Under the pieces are notes generated by a model. That model did no database searches. It was not told the origin of the DNA and saw only the letters and a list, made by a program, of their open reading frames with translations. A program made the translations under genes and the position numbers. This document shows positions 42,058 to 50,396 of a stretch of 64,000 nt of DNA, piece after piece (the stretch's first letter is position 1; each line of letters opens with the position of its first letter). The stretch comes from a bacterium BMS3Bbin08 (GTDB lineage Bacteria > Nitrospirota > Thermodesulfovibrionia > UBA6902 > BMS3Bbin08), in contig BDTR01000019.1 of NCBI GenBank assembly GCA_002897775.1, forward strand, positions 1 to 64,000, written 5' to 3'.

Positions 42058-42292
42058 AACTTCCCAGCAGTTTTTTAATTTAGTTCGTTTCCTGGCTTTA
42101 CTTAGTCATTAATGCGGCTCCAATAAAACTTAATTATAATATATAAAACTATAAGATCGATACAAAGCAGACATGATATACTATATTAACCCTGCTGAGT
42201 CAATATAAAAATTTAAATTAAAATATAATCTTTACTTATAAACGGCGGGCAGTTAGGTCAAATATGACAATTTACCAAGAAACGCCTTAACG

Positions 42293-42988
42293 CTATTTTG
42301 AAAAGCGTAATTTGAATATGGTCCGGATGATCCTGTAACCGACCTTCAGTATCCCCTTTACATTCCCGGTGATCTTGGATCTTCCGCTTCCTTTCCTGTA
42401 ACTTACCGGCACCTCGGTTATGCTGTAACCTTTCTTTATCGCCTTGACCTGCATCTCGATCGTCCATCCCAGATTACCCTTCATATCCAGCTCCAGGAGT
42501 TTGTCAAACCTGATCGCCCTGAACGGCCCCATATCAGAGTATTTAAACCCGTACAGCAGCCTTATCAGGGCCGACGCCAGAAAATTACCGAATCGCACCG
42601 GCGGCCTTAAAGCCCCTTTTTCGCATTTGCCCATCACCCTGGAGCCAAGAACCAGGTCGTAACCTTCCTTAACAACAGGATCAACCAGCCTTATTATCTC
42701 CTCGGGGTGATCACTGTAATTGCCGTCCAGAAAAACAACCACATCGGGGTTTCTGTCCTTCAGATATTCAATCCCTTTCAGACACGGATAACCATAACCT
42801 CTCCTGGGTTCAAACAAGACCGTTGCCCCCCATTCCCTGGCTATTGAAGGCGTACTGTCCGTGCTTCCGTTATCCACAACTACAACCTCATCCACGAGGT
42901 CACGCGGGATGTCCCTGAGAGTCCGGGGCAAAGACGCCTCCTCATTGAGGGCGGGGATTATCACACTTATATTTTTATTGGAACGCAT
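42293..42988 (-). CDS. Family 2 glycosyltransferase (dolichyl-phosphate mannose synthase-like)
   Basis: 231 residues from the ATG at 42988. SVIIPALNEEASLP, VVVDNGSTD and VFLDGNYSDHPE are the GT-A nucleotide-sugar and metal-binding motifs (DxD-like DGN). There are no clear transmembrane helices, so it is a soluble or peripheral polyprenyl-phosphate sugar transferase-like enzyme. The frame is open upstream but the extension does not match the family. TATAAT lies exactly six bases before this ATG. Confidence 0.88.
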   Translation of the reverse strand: MRSNKNISVIIPALNEEASLPRTLRDIPRDLVDEVVVVDNGSTDSTPSIAREWGATVLFEPRRGYGYPCLKGIEYLKDRNPDVVVFLDGNYSDHPEEIIRLVDPVVKEGYDLVLGSRVMGKCEKGALRPPVRFGNFLASALIRLLYGFKYSDMGPFRAIRFDKLLELDMKGNLGWTIEMQVKAIKKGYSITEVPVSYRKGSGRSKITGNVKGILKVGYRIIRTIFKLRFSK

Positions 42989-42994
42989 CGATAA

Positions 42995-43000
42995 ATTATA
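42995..43000 (-). promoter_or_regulatory. -10 box six bases before the glycosyltransferase gene
   Basis: TATAAT (43000-42995), then TTATCG, then ATG. No Shine-Dalgarno is visible. The -35 is weak. Confidence 0.5.
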
Positions 43001-43208
43001 GCAAATTCCCTGCGCATAACCTAATCCGCTGACGCATAGATACTTAGACCTTTGCGTTTTCTGCGCCCGCTTCGCCGAATCGAGGCGAGTAGGCGGATAA
43101 ATTGACAAAAGCGGGAATTATTCATACCATTAAAAAACGGATTTGATCTCTCAGGTTTAAACGATTCTGTTCACACAGATAAAAAAATACGCGGGAGGTA
43201 TTAAAACA

Positions 43209-43631
43209 ATGGGAAAGGCCAGGGTTACTCTTATTAATAACCTTCAGTTCGTCGGCACTGCTGATTCAGGCCATGCTGTGGTAATGGATGCTCCAGGGTC
43301 TGTCGGCGGAACCAATGCCGCTTCAACTCCTATGGAACTTGTTCTGATGGCATTTGGGGGATGCTCGGGGATGGACGTAGTGTCTATCTTAAAAAAGAAA
43401 AAACAGGATGTGCGCAATTTAGAAATAAACCTGGACGGTAAAAAAGCGGACAACCACCCTCACATGTTTACAGAAATGCATATCGAATATGTACTGACAG
43501 GCAAGGACCTGTCAGAAGAGGCTGTAAAACGCTCCATCCAGCTTTCTCTGGAGAAATACTGTTCGGTAGGCGCAACACTTTCTAAAGCGGCAAAAATAAC
43601 GCATTCATACAGGATCGTAAAGCAGGATTAA
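43209..43631 (+). CDS. OsmC-family protein
   Basis: 140 residues. The OsmC/Ohr fold shows GGTNAASTPMELVLMAFGGCSGMDVV (around 36-60) with Cys at about 55, and LSLEKYCSVGATLSKAA with the second Cys at about 120. These two cysteines form the peroxide-reacting site in Ohr/OsmC; the substrate may be an organic hydroperoxide. GGGAGG precedes the ATG. A CCCCGTTAG palindrome begins right after the stop. Confidence 0.9.
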   Translation: MGKARVTLINNLQFVGTADSGHAVVMDAPGSVGGTNAASTPMELVLMAFGGCSGMDVVSILKKKKQDVRNLEINLDGKKADNHPHMFTEMHIEYVLTGKDLSEEAVKRSIQLSLEKYCSVGATLSKAAKITHSYRIVKQD

Positions 43632-43632
43632 A

Positions 43633-43665
43633 CCCCGTTAGAAGACTTCGCATTCTAACGGGGTA
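43633..43665. repeat. CCCCGTTAGAA-family palindrome between osmC and pgpA
   Basis: ACCCCGTTAGAA and TTCTAACGGGGT are perfect 12-bp arms around a 9-nt loop. It is the cleanest copy in the window and lies between the osmC stop and the pgpA start. Confidence 0.85.
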
Positions 43666-43677
43666 AAGGCATACTAA

Positions 43678-44130
43678 ATGACATTGAACACCAGATTTCA
43701 ACAGGCTATCGCGACAATTGGTTTTCTGGGTTACCTGCCTCATGCTCCGGGCACTTTTGGCACGGCTGCCGCTTTTTTGCTGATACTCGCGCTTAAACCA
43801 GGTAATTTTGAGCTTTTTATTATTTTCCTGCCGGTTTTTCTGCTTGGGGTATTGACCTCCCACACTGCCGAAAAAAAGCTCGGTAAAGACAGCGGGCATA
43901 TAGTCATAGATGAATTTTCAGGTTATTTGCCGGCTGTTCTGTTCGTTCCAAAGAGCGCCGGCTATCTTCTTGCGGCGTTTGTTCTGTTCAGGATCATTGA
44001 CATAGTAAAACCCCCTCCCATACGTAAAATGGAGCGCCTTATCTCCGGGGGAGCCGGCATTATGCTGGATGATATCGTCGCGGCCGTCTATGCCAATCTC
44101 CTGATTCAGCTATGGAGGCTCTTTTTTTAA
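43678..44130 (+). CDS. pgpA: Phosphatidylglycerophosphatase A
   Basis: 150 residues with about four hydrophobic segments. GYLPHAPGTFGTAAA (around 18-32) and DEFSGY (around 79-84), KPPPIRKMERLISGGAGIMLDDIVAAV (around 104-130) are PgpA motifs carrying the acidic catalytic residues. It dephosphorylates phosphatidylglycerophosphate in the inner membrane. There is no Shine-Dalgarno; the upstream palindrome ends 12 bases before the ATG. Confidence 0.92.
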   Translation: MTLNTRFQQAIATIGFLGYLPHAPGTFGTAAAFLLILALKPGNFELFIIFLPVFLLGVLTSHTAEKKLGKDSGHIVIDEFSGYLPAVLFVPKSAGYLLAAFVLFRIIDIVKPPPIRKMERLISGGAGIMLDDIVAAVYANLLIQLWRLFF

Positions 44131-44154
44131 AGCCGCAGTTTTGTCTGGTTCCCT

Positions 44155-44182
44155 CCGGTCACTGATCACCGATCATTGGTCA
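44155..44182. repeat. Short heptamer array between pgpA and thpR
   Basis: GGTCACT, GATCACC, GATCATT, GGTCATG: four units, partly self-complementary. Confidence 0.5.
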
Positions 44183-44251
44183 TGGTTTTATATAATTTAT
44201 TGACTGTTATGTGCTATCCTATATCAAAGCGGGAGTTTTTTTGTTTGGACC

Positions 44252-44824
44252 TTGAGAAGTTTTATAGCCATAGAACTGCCTGGCACAATAAGAGCTGCAT
44301 TAGCTGACCTTCAGCAGGAGCTTAAAGGATGCGGGGCGGACGTCAGGTGGGTCGATCCGGCAAATATTCACCTTACGCTTAAGTTTTTTGGGGACATTAA
44401 AGAGGAAACCGCAGAAGAAATAATCAGACTGATGCAGAGAACTTGCCACAACCATGACCCCCTTAACCTTGAGATCAAAGGGGTGGGCATGTTCCCGGGT
44501 CCAGGATCCCCCAGGGTTTTATGGGTAGGCATTGACAGCAATGACGCCCTGGCAGATCTTCATAAGGAGCTTGAGAACAAAATGTCTTCACTGGGATTTG
44601 AGAGCGAGAAAAGGAGATTCACACCCCATCTGACACTGGGCAGGTTCAGGTCCTTAAAAGGCAAAGAATGCCTTCTGGAGAAGATCCGTCTGCGCGAAAA
44701 GGACAGTTTGGTCCCCATGCATATCAGGTCCCTGTCCCTGATGAAAAGCGAATTGGATCCGGCCGGGGCACGGCATACAAAAATCGGCGGGGCTTCTCTG
44801 GATAAATCCGCCCGAAATATTTAA
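44252..44824 (+). CDS. thpR: RNA 2',3'-cyclic phosphodiesterase
   Basis: 190 residues of the 2H phosphoesterase family (LigT/ThpR). The two HxTx motifs are His40-Leu-Thr in NIHLTLKFFGD and the second HLTL near residue 126 in FTPHLTLGRFR. The start is TTG at 44252, giving the family N-terminus MRSFIAIELP; GGGAG lies about 20 bases upstream. The ThpR role in RNA processing is not well defined in vivo. It is often near recA and pgpA, as here. Confidence 0.93.
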   Translation: MRSFIAIELPGTIRAALADLQQELKGCGADVRWVDPANIHLTLKFFGDIKEETAEEIIRLMQRTCHNHDPLNLEIKGVGMFPGPGSPRVLWVGIDSNDALADLHKELENKMSSLGFESEKRRFTPHLTLGRFRSLKGKECLLEKIRLREKDSLVPMHIRSLSLMKSELDPAGARHTKIGGASLDKSARNI

Positions 44825-44861
44825 AATAAATCATATGGGTTTTATCCGCCTTCACAGAACA

Positions 44862-45035
44862 CCACGGGTTTACCCCGTGGATGCCCGTTCTCCGTAGAGG
44901 TAGAGCTTCTACTCCGGAGGATGGAAATGCGAACAAAGTGCTACGGCGAGACGTCACCGAAAGGGCAGGCATCTGCCTCTTGTGGCGGGTAATATAATGT
45001 ACCATGGGCTTGTCTGCCGACAGGCAGGCTTGCCC
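44862..45035 (+). ncRNA. Candidate structured RNA or mobile-element RNA scaffold upstream of recA
   Basis: Many compatible helices: CCACGGG/CCCGTGG (44862-44868/44874-44880), TGCCC/GGGCA (44882-44886/44963-44967), CCGTAG/CTACGG (44892-44897/44941-44946), GTAGA/TCTAC (44900-44904/44908-44912), GGCAG/CTGCC (44964-44968/44973-44977), and a final hairpin GGGC...GCCC at 45006-45035. It could be a recA leader RNA, an independent small RNA, or a remnant of an IS200/IS605-like (TnpB guide-RNA-type) end. No transposase gene is next to it. Confidence 0.45.
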
Positions 45036-45066
45036 GTAGGATCCAGAAAACAGGGAGGAGGCAAAA

Positions 45067-46062
45067 ATGTCTAATAAAGAGCGCACAAAAGCTCTGGAAA
45101 TGGCTATCGCCCAGATAGAAAAACAGTTTGGCAAAGGTTCTATAATGAGGCTCGGCTCTGAAGTGGCCGTGGAAATAGGCTTCATACCAAGCGGCTCCAT
45201 TGGCCTGGATATCGCGCTCGGGATCGGCGGTTTTCCCAGGGGCAGGGTCATGGAGATCTACGGGCCTGAATCATCGGGAAAGACCACGCTTGCGTTAAGC
45301 GCGGTCGCGCAGGCACAAAAAGCCGGCGGATCAGCCGCCTTTGTCGACGCGGAACACGCGCTTGACGTCGGTTATGCCACAAAGCTGGGGGTTAATATAG
45401 ACGACCTTTTAATAAGCCAGCCGGATACGGGTGAACAGGCGCTGGAGGTCACTGAAACACTGGTCCGCAGCGGAGCGCTTGATATAATAGTAATAGACTC
45501 GGTTGCCGCGCTTGTTCCGCGTGCTGAGATCGAGGGCGAGATGGGAGACAGTCTGCCCGGTCTCCAGGCAAGGCTTATGAGCCAGGCGCTTCGAAAACTT
45601 ACCGCGACAATATCAAAGAGCCGGACAACCGTTGTGTTCATCAACCAGCTAAGGATAAAGATAGGCGTTATGTTTGGAAACCCCGAGACAACCACCGGGG
45701 GCAATGCCCTTAAATTTTATTCGTCCTGCAGGCTGGATATTAGACGGATCGAGACCCTGAAGATCGGTCAGGAGGCCGTTGGGAACAGGGTGCGCGTAAA
45801 GGTGGTCAAGAACAAGATCGCACCGCCGTTCAAACAGGCGGAGTTTGACATAAACTATAATGAAGGCATATCAAAAACAGGCGAGCTCATCGACCTGGGC
45901 GCTGCGAAAGGAATTATAGACAAGTCCGGCTCGTGGTATTCATACAACGGAACCCGTATCGGGCAGGGCAGGGAAAACTCCAAGGAATTTCTAAAATCAA
46001 AACCTGAAGTATCAAAAGAGATCGAATTAAAGATATTTGAAGCTTATAACCTCAGGAGGTAG
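45067..46062 (+). CDS. recA: Recombinase RecA
   Basis: 331 residues. Walker [11 protein letters not shown] begins at residue 66, Walker B is around [10 protein letters not shown], and the L1/L2 loops are intact ([25 protein letters not shown]). It forms filaments on single-stranded DNA for repair and LexA cleavage. AGGGAGGAGG is a strong ribosome binding site. No recognisable LexA box was seen upstream; a structured leader lies there instead. It is followed four bases later by pilT. Confidence 0.97.
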   Translation: MSNKERTKALEMAIAQIEKQFGKGSIMRLGSEVAVEIGFIPSGSIGLDIALGIGGFPRGRVMEIYGPESSGKTTLALSAVAQAQKAGGSAAFVDAEHALDVGYATKLGVNIDDLLISQPDTGEQALEVTETLVRSGALDIIVIDSVAALVPRAEIEGEMGDSLPGLQARLMSQALRKLTATISKSRTTVVFINQLRIKIGVMFGNPETTTGGNALKFYSSCRLDIRRIETLKIGQEAVGNRVRVKVVKNKIAPPFKQAEFDINYNEGISKTGELIDLGAAKGIIDKSGSWYSYNGTRIGQGRENSKEFLKSKPEVSKEIELKIFEAYNLRR

Positions 46063-46065
46063 ATT

Positions 46066-47220
46066 ATGTCTATCAACATTGATGAACTCCTTAAAAAGGC
46101 CGTCAAGTTGGGAGCGTCAGACGTTCATGTAAAGGTCGGGAACGCGCCTATTATCAGAATCAACGGCGAACTGTCATTTATGCCCGGCGAAAAAAGGCTC
46201 TCGTCAGAAGACTCCATGAACATGGCCTACACCGTTATGAGCGCTCCGCAGAAAGAGGCCTTTAAAAAGAGGAACGACCTTGATATCGCATACAGCGTTC
46301 CCGGACTGGGAAGGTTCAGATGTAACGCGTTTGTGCAAAGGGGGACGATAGGCATGGTCTTCAGGATCATTCCAATGAAGATCCTCGATACTGACCAGCT
46401 TCACCTGCCTCCTATCGTAAGGACGATCTCCCTGGAACCCAGGGGCCTTATCCTGGTAACAGGGACCACCGGGAGCGGCAAAACAACCACGCTTGCCGCA
46501 ATGGTTGACTACATAAATTCGAACAGGACCGACCATGTCATGACGATCGAGGACCCGATCGAATTCCTTCACCGCGACAAGCGAAGCATTGTAAATCAGC
46601 GCGAAGTCGGCACTGATACAGAGTCATTCAGCAGGGCGCTCAGGGCAGCTATGAGGCAGGACCCTGACGTGATCCTCGTTGGTGAGATGCGGGATTTTGA
46701 GACGATCCAGACAGCGCTCATCGCGGCTGAAACCGGTCATCTGGTGTTAAGCACCCTGCACACCGTTGACTCGGCTGAAACCATAAACAGGATCATATCT
46801 GTCTTCCCTCCTTACCAGCACAAGCAGGTGAGGGTACAGCTTGCGTCTGTCCTGAGGGCCATAATATCCATGAGGCTGACGCCCATGGCCGACGGCAAAG
46901 GAAGAGTGCCCGCTGTTGAGATACTAAGGGCAACTGCCACAATAAAGGGATGCATAGAGGACCCTGACAAGACAAAATTAATTCCTGATGTCATTGCCCA
47001 GAGTTACAGTCAGTACCAGATGCAGACATTTGACCAGTCGCTGATGCAGCTTTATAAAGACGAGCTTATCACGTATGAAGATGCCCTGCGCAGGGCTACC
47101 AATCCGGATGATTTCATACTTAAGGTCAAAGGCGTCCAGTCAACAAGCGACCTGCAGACAGAAGCGGACGAGTCCATAAAAAATAAGCAAGAACCTGAGA
47201 TTGAAAGATTCAACCGCTGA
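46066..47220 (+). CDS. pilT: Twitching motility ATPase PilT
   Basis: 384 residues. Walker A GTTGSGKTTT starts near residue 132, the Asp box is ITIEDPIEF (split), Walker B is PDVILVGEMRDFET, the His box is TGHLVLSTLHTVD. It drives type IV pilus retraction. The order recA-pilT-recX is unusual in that a motility ATPase separates recA from its inhibitor. AGGAGG precedes the ATG. The C-terminal 30 residues are acidic and variable. Confidence 0.95.
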   Translation: MSINIDELLKKAVKLGASDVHVKVGNAPIIRINGELSFMPGEKRLSSEDSMNMAYTVMSAPQKEAFKKRNDLDIAYSVPGLGRFRCNAFVQRGTIGMVFRIIPMKILDTDQLHLPPIVRTISLEPRGLILVTGTTGSGKTTTLAAMVDYINSNRTDHVMTIEDPIEFLHRDKRSIVNQREVGTDTESFSRALRAAMRQDPDVILVGEMRDFETIQTALIAAETGHLVLSTLHTVDSAETINRIISVFPPYQHKQVRVQLASVLRAIISMRLTPMADGKGRVPAVEILRATATIKGCIEDPDKTKLIPDVIAQSYSQYQMQTFDQSLMQLYKDELITYEDALRRATNPDDFILKVKGVQSTSDLQTEADESIKNKQEPEIERFNR

Positions 47221-47701
47221 TACGGGCCGCACAGCACGTATTACTGACGCCAGAAGCTATGCCCTGAGACTCCTTGGCTACCGCTCAAGAAGCAGAAAGG
47301 AAATGCGGGAGCGGCTCAGTAGGAAAAAATTCAGCGACGATCAGATAAACCCCACGATAAAGTTCCTTGAAGACGCCGGCCTGATGAATGATAAGGCCGT
47401 AGCGCTGGAACTCCTCAGATACGCCGCAGAAAGAAAGAACCTTGGAAGAAGAGGCCTTGAGATGTTTCTCTTCAGGCGTGGAATAGGAAGAGATTTGATA
47501 AGTGAGATCCTGTCAAACCATACCGCGGAAATGGAAAAAGAGGCCGCATCAAAACTCGTGGAGAAAAAAATGATGACATTAAGGCATCATCCGGAAAATG
47601 TTATAAGACGCAGGCTCTGGGGCATGCTCCAGCGCAGAGGGATCTCAGCTGACATAGCGCACCGGGTGATTAAAGATATCGATAAGGAAAATATTCAATA
47701 A
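47201..47701 (+). CDS. recX: Regulatory protein RecX
   Basis: 166 residues, helical, with three tandem three-helix RecX repeats (ALRLLGYRSRSRKEMRERL at about 22-40 is the signature). It inhibits RecA filaments. The start is TTG at 47201, overlapping the pilT end by 20 bp, so translation should be coupled. The first 15 residues are not conserved, and a later start is possible. Confidence 0.9.
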   Translation: MKDSTADTGRTARITDARSYALRLLGYRSRSRKEMRERLSRKKFSDDQINPTIKFLEDAGLMNDKAVALELLRYAAERKNLGRRGLEMFLFRRGIGRDLISEILSNHTAEMEKEAASKLVEKKMMTLRHHPENVIRRRLWGMLQRRGISADIAHRVIKDIDKENIQ

Positions 47702-48182
47702 CAACTCCACTTAATTCTTGTTTATTTGTTACTTAGTCAAAAAACGAAGTTTTTTCTATGGGTTCTCTTTGGAGATTAATGTTCCTTTCAGGAAGCATCA
47801 ATGTGCGGAGAAAGGATATATTTGTATTCGTTCGCTATTCACTCACTATGCATTGGTAGGTTATGAGATAAGCGAGTTTGCAATGCAAAGCTCCCAAAGG
47901 GAGCGAATTTAATGATAATTAATCCTTATATTTGTAGAACCAGAAGGGTCTACTAATAGCTCCCTGTCAGTTGAGTGAAGAGCCGTGTAGAAATCTCCCC
48001 GGGCTGCCTTTCTTTGCCTACTTTCTTTAGCAGTTAAAGAAAGTAGGTCCGCCGGGAAGGCTAAAATATGTCCTGTAGTTGTTTTAGGGTGTGGGATTTC
48101 ATCCCACTTTAAATCGTTATTTCCCTAAAAGTATCGAACTCCCGGTAAAAAACGTTTCTGCTTCTGTATTTTTTAATCCCGG
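47702..48182. other. Gene-free stretch with small hairpins between recX and the aldolase gene
   Basis: No credible gene. It contains GCTCCCAAAGGGAGC (47890-47904), a perfect 13-bp hairpin at 48017-48047, and decayed low-complexity sequence. A 64-codon open frame at 47718 shows no family features and is probably chance. Confidence 0.6.
48017..48047. repeat. CCTACTTTCTTTA palindrome
   Basis: CCTACTTTCTTTA (48017-48029) and TAAAGAAAGTAGG (48035-48047) are perfect 13-bp arms around GCAGT. The shape is that of a small dispersed REP-like hairpin, distinct from the other families here. It could also end convergent transcripts. Confidence 0.7.
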
Positions 48183-49124
48183 CTATGTGGCACTCGTTAT
48201 TTGATCATAGAACTGCGTAACTTTATTCTTTTTGTCTGACTCCATATGTGCCATGGCAGTGCGCGGGTGCTGGTTCATGGTGCCTGTGACCATATAAGGA
48301 ATGTGGTACCCCCAGTCGATCTTTTCCTGCCAGGGAAGGATCTCAGCCTCTATGGCCTCGATAAGAGGACGCACTTTAAATTTGGGGTTCTTCAGAAATG
48401 CAATGAGAAGTTCCAGGCAACAGTTGCCTGCGCCGCGCCCAATGCCGTACAAGCTGGCGTCAAGGTAATTGATGCCGGAAATAATGGCGGATATGGTATT
48501 CGCGAATGCCAGCTGTTGATTGTTGTGGCAATGGATACCAATGGTCTTGCCGGGCAGTCGCTCCATGTATTTTTTAGCGAGTGTTTCTATATCCTCTGAA
48601 TAAAAAGCGCCAAAGCTGTCCACTACATAAACTGTCGGCACCCTGCTCCTGGAAAGGTCGTCAAGAGCTTCATCCAGTTCCCTCAGCCCAACGGTGGAGA
48701 CCGCCATAAGATTAATGGTCGTCTCATACCCTTTATCAATGCACTGATGCACCAGGTCTATGGCGGCGTCGACCTGATGGGCGTAACACGCGACCCTTAT
48801 CATATCCAGCGAGCTTTCGGATCTTTGCGGGATGTCGTCATATTTGATCCGGCCTATATCAGCCATTGCTGAAAGCTTGATCTTTTTTTCGCTGTCACCA
48901 ATAATGCGTTTAATATCCGGTTCAGCGCAGAATTTCCATGGCCCGACCTCATCCCGTGAAAAAGCGGATTCTGAGCTCAGATAACCGATCTCCATATAAT
49001 CAATGCCCGCCTCTGTTAAAGCCGTATAAACCTTGTGGACGAAAGAATCGTCGAACTGCCACTTGTTCATCAGCCCGCCGTCACGCACTGTGCAGTCTAT
49101 AACCTTGATCTCCGGTCTGTACAT
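48183..49124 (-). CDS. DRE-TIM (HMG-CoA lyase-like) aldolase-domain protein
   Basis: 313 residues. The metal/substrate motif DCTVRDGG (residues 10-17) and HCHNNQQLAFAN (near 198) are those of the DRE-TIM metallolyase superfamily (homocitrate synthase, 4-hydroxy-2-oxovalerate aldolase, HMG-CoA lyase). DASLYGIGRGAGNCCLELL is the glycine-rich substrate loop. There is no regulatory C-terminal domain, so an aldolase is more likely than isopropylmalate synthase. The substrate is unknown. A KDPG aldolase-like gene lies upstream on the same strand. Confidence 0.85.
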   Translation of the reverse strand: MYRPEIKVIDCTVRDGGLMNKWQFDDSFVHKVYTALTEAGIDYMEIGYLSSESAFSRDEVGPWKFCAEPDIKRIIGDSEKKIKLSAMADIGRIKYDDIPQRSESSLDMIRVACYAHQVDAAIDLVHQCIDKGYETTINLMAVSTVGLRELDEALDDLSRSRVPTVYVVDSFGAFYSEDIETLAKKYMERLPGKTIGIHCHNNQQLAFANTISAIISGINYLDASLYGIGRGAGNCCLELLIAFLKNPKFKVRPLIEAIEAEILPWQEKIDWGYHIPYMVTGTMNQHPRTAMAHMESDKKNKVTQFYDQITSAT

Positions 49125-49177
49125 TTTTCATTCTCCTTTTAGTATCTGGAAGTATTATCTGAAATGAATATTATAAA

Positions 49178-49801
49178 TTATTTGTCCCTGTCCGGGCAAA
49201 GGGCTATGAATTTTTTGACATTTCGCGCGAGCCCTTCAAGATCACGCTCCATCAATGCCTTTCTGCCAAAAAGCGCCGTGCTTGTCCCCACAGCACTGGC
49301 CCCCGCGGAAAAATACTCCCTGATGTTGTCCGGGCTTACACCGCCTACCGCAACCAGAGATATCCGGTCATAGGGCCCTCGGAGCTCGCGGATATACCGG
49401 GGGCCGAACAACCCGGCTGGAAAGACCTTTACCATTTCAGCGCCGCTGGACCAGGCAGTATATACTTCCGTTGGAGTAAGTGCTCCGGATATGACAGGGA
49501 TCGACTTTGATCCGGCATATTCGATCACAGAGGTGTCTGTATTGGGAGTAACCAGGAACATGGCGCCTGATCCCACGGCTTTTTTTGCATCCTCAAGGCT
49601 GCAGACCGTTCCCATTCCCAGTAATTTCCCGGGGGGGACAGCGGATCTGTTTTCCGAAACGATCTTCAGGGCATGCTCTGTGTTCATTGTGATCTCAATG
49701 GCCTGCAGGCCTGAAGCAAACGAGGCGTCCATTACGCCGCGGAAAAAAGCCGCGTCAACACCGCGTAAAATTCCGATAACAGGCACATCCAGTTTCATCA
49801 T
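49178..49801 (-). CDS. eda: KDPG/KHG aldolase
   Basis: About 207 residues from the ATG at 49801, preceded by AAGGAAAAT; the frame is open 11 codons further. The class I aldolase motifs are ILRGVD, the catalytic Glu region (AIEITMNTEHAL), FLVTPNTD and the Schiff-base lysine in EMVKVFPAGLFG. It cleaves 2-keto-3-deoxy-6-phosphogluconate or 4-hydroxy-2-oxoglutarate to pyruvate. No edd gene is nearby, so a full Entner-Doudoroff pathway is not shown. Confidence 0.9.
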   Translation of the reverse strand: MMKLDVPVIGILRGVDAAFFRGVMDASFASGLQAIEITMNTEHALKIVSENRSAVPPGKLLGMGTVCSLEDAKKAVGSGAMFLVTPNTDTSVIEYAGSKSIPVISGALTPTEVYTAWSSGAEMVKVFPAGLFGPRYIRELRGPYDRISLVAVGGVSPDNIREYFSAGASAVGTSTALFGRKALMERDLEGLARNVKKFIALCPDRDK

Positions 49802-49879
49802 ATTTTCCTTTAGCCCCTGCGTCTCACGCCGCAAGACGTGGCAGCGGGCGAAAGTAAGAAGGGGGATTACAGATACATT

Positions 49880-50380
49880 TTAATCAAAAGAATTCCTCGA
49901 AGCTTGCTTCGGGGTTTCAATAGTTTTCGTCATTTTTGTCATTCCGGCTTGTCCGGAATCTATCTTTGATACAGGAAGATTCCGGACAAGCCGGAATGAC
50001 AGACTTGATACCTCGCAGCTTGCTGCGGGGTAGTTCATTAAATTGTCCGGTATATGTCTTCGAGTGCTAACTTTGCTATTTGACGATAATATTGACCGTT
50101 TGAACAACACAATTTCATCAAGCTTGATATATGTGAAAATAACCTTGTTTCCACTCACGACGTATATGTAATCCGGCGGCCCGTGTTCTGTCACATGATG
50201 TTGGATAGTTGCATCATAATCCATCTCTATTTTTAGCCGTTTGGCTCCGTGACTTGATTTTGTTGACATCAACTGTTCCTGATAGAAATCTGTTGTCCAG
50301 CCATGCTGCCATGCTGCACAGCCACATAGAGAAATAACCATTAAAACAAAACAATATAAGAATTTCTTTTGCACTTCCAT
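49880..50380 (-). CDS. Hypothetical lipoprotein with repeat-encoded C-terminus
   Basis: 166 residues. A signal peptide with lipobox (MVISLCGC) anchors it near Cys20. The middle (VTEHGPPDYIYVVSGNKVIFTYIKLDE) suggests a small beta-rich SmpA/OmlA-like fold, but I cannot name the family. From about residue 115 (MNYPAASCEV onward) the sequence is translated from a dispersed palindromic repeat, so the original C-terminus was lost or extended. Confidence 0.7.
   Translation of the reverse strand: MEVQKKFLYCFVLMVISLCGCAAWQHGWTTDFYQEQLMSTKSSHGAKRLKIEMDYDATIQHHVTEHGPPDYIYVVSGNKVIFTYIKLDEIVLFKRSILSSNSKVSTRRHIPDNLMNYPAASCEVSSLSFRLVRNLPVSKIDSGQAGMTKMTKTIETPKQASRNSFD
49895..50030. repeat. Composite palindromic repeat (ATTCCGGCTTGTCCGGAAT type) at the lipoprotein 3' end
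   Basis: A perfect 24-bp inverted repeat (arms 49938-49961 and 49977-50000; core ATTCCGGCTTGTCCGGAAT) with a 15-nt loop. It is flanked by two related small hairpins, CCTCGAAGCTTGCTTCGGGG (49895-49914) and CCTCGCAGCTTGCTGCGGGG (50011-50030). The symmetry suggests one mobile unit. Confidence 0.8.
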
Positions 50381-50396
50381 TATATCCCCCCTACTC

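Noticed and set aside
42989-43108. 40-codon N-terminal extension of the glycosyltransferase
   Set aside because: The family start is the MRSNKN methionine, and a TATAAT box lies just before it; the extension is not protein-like.
47718-47912. 64-codon open frame between recX and the aldolase gene
   Set aside because: No domain, no ribosome binding site, and the region is made of hairpins and decayed repeats.
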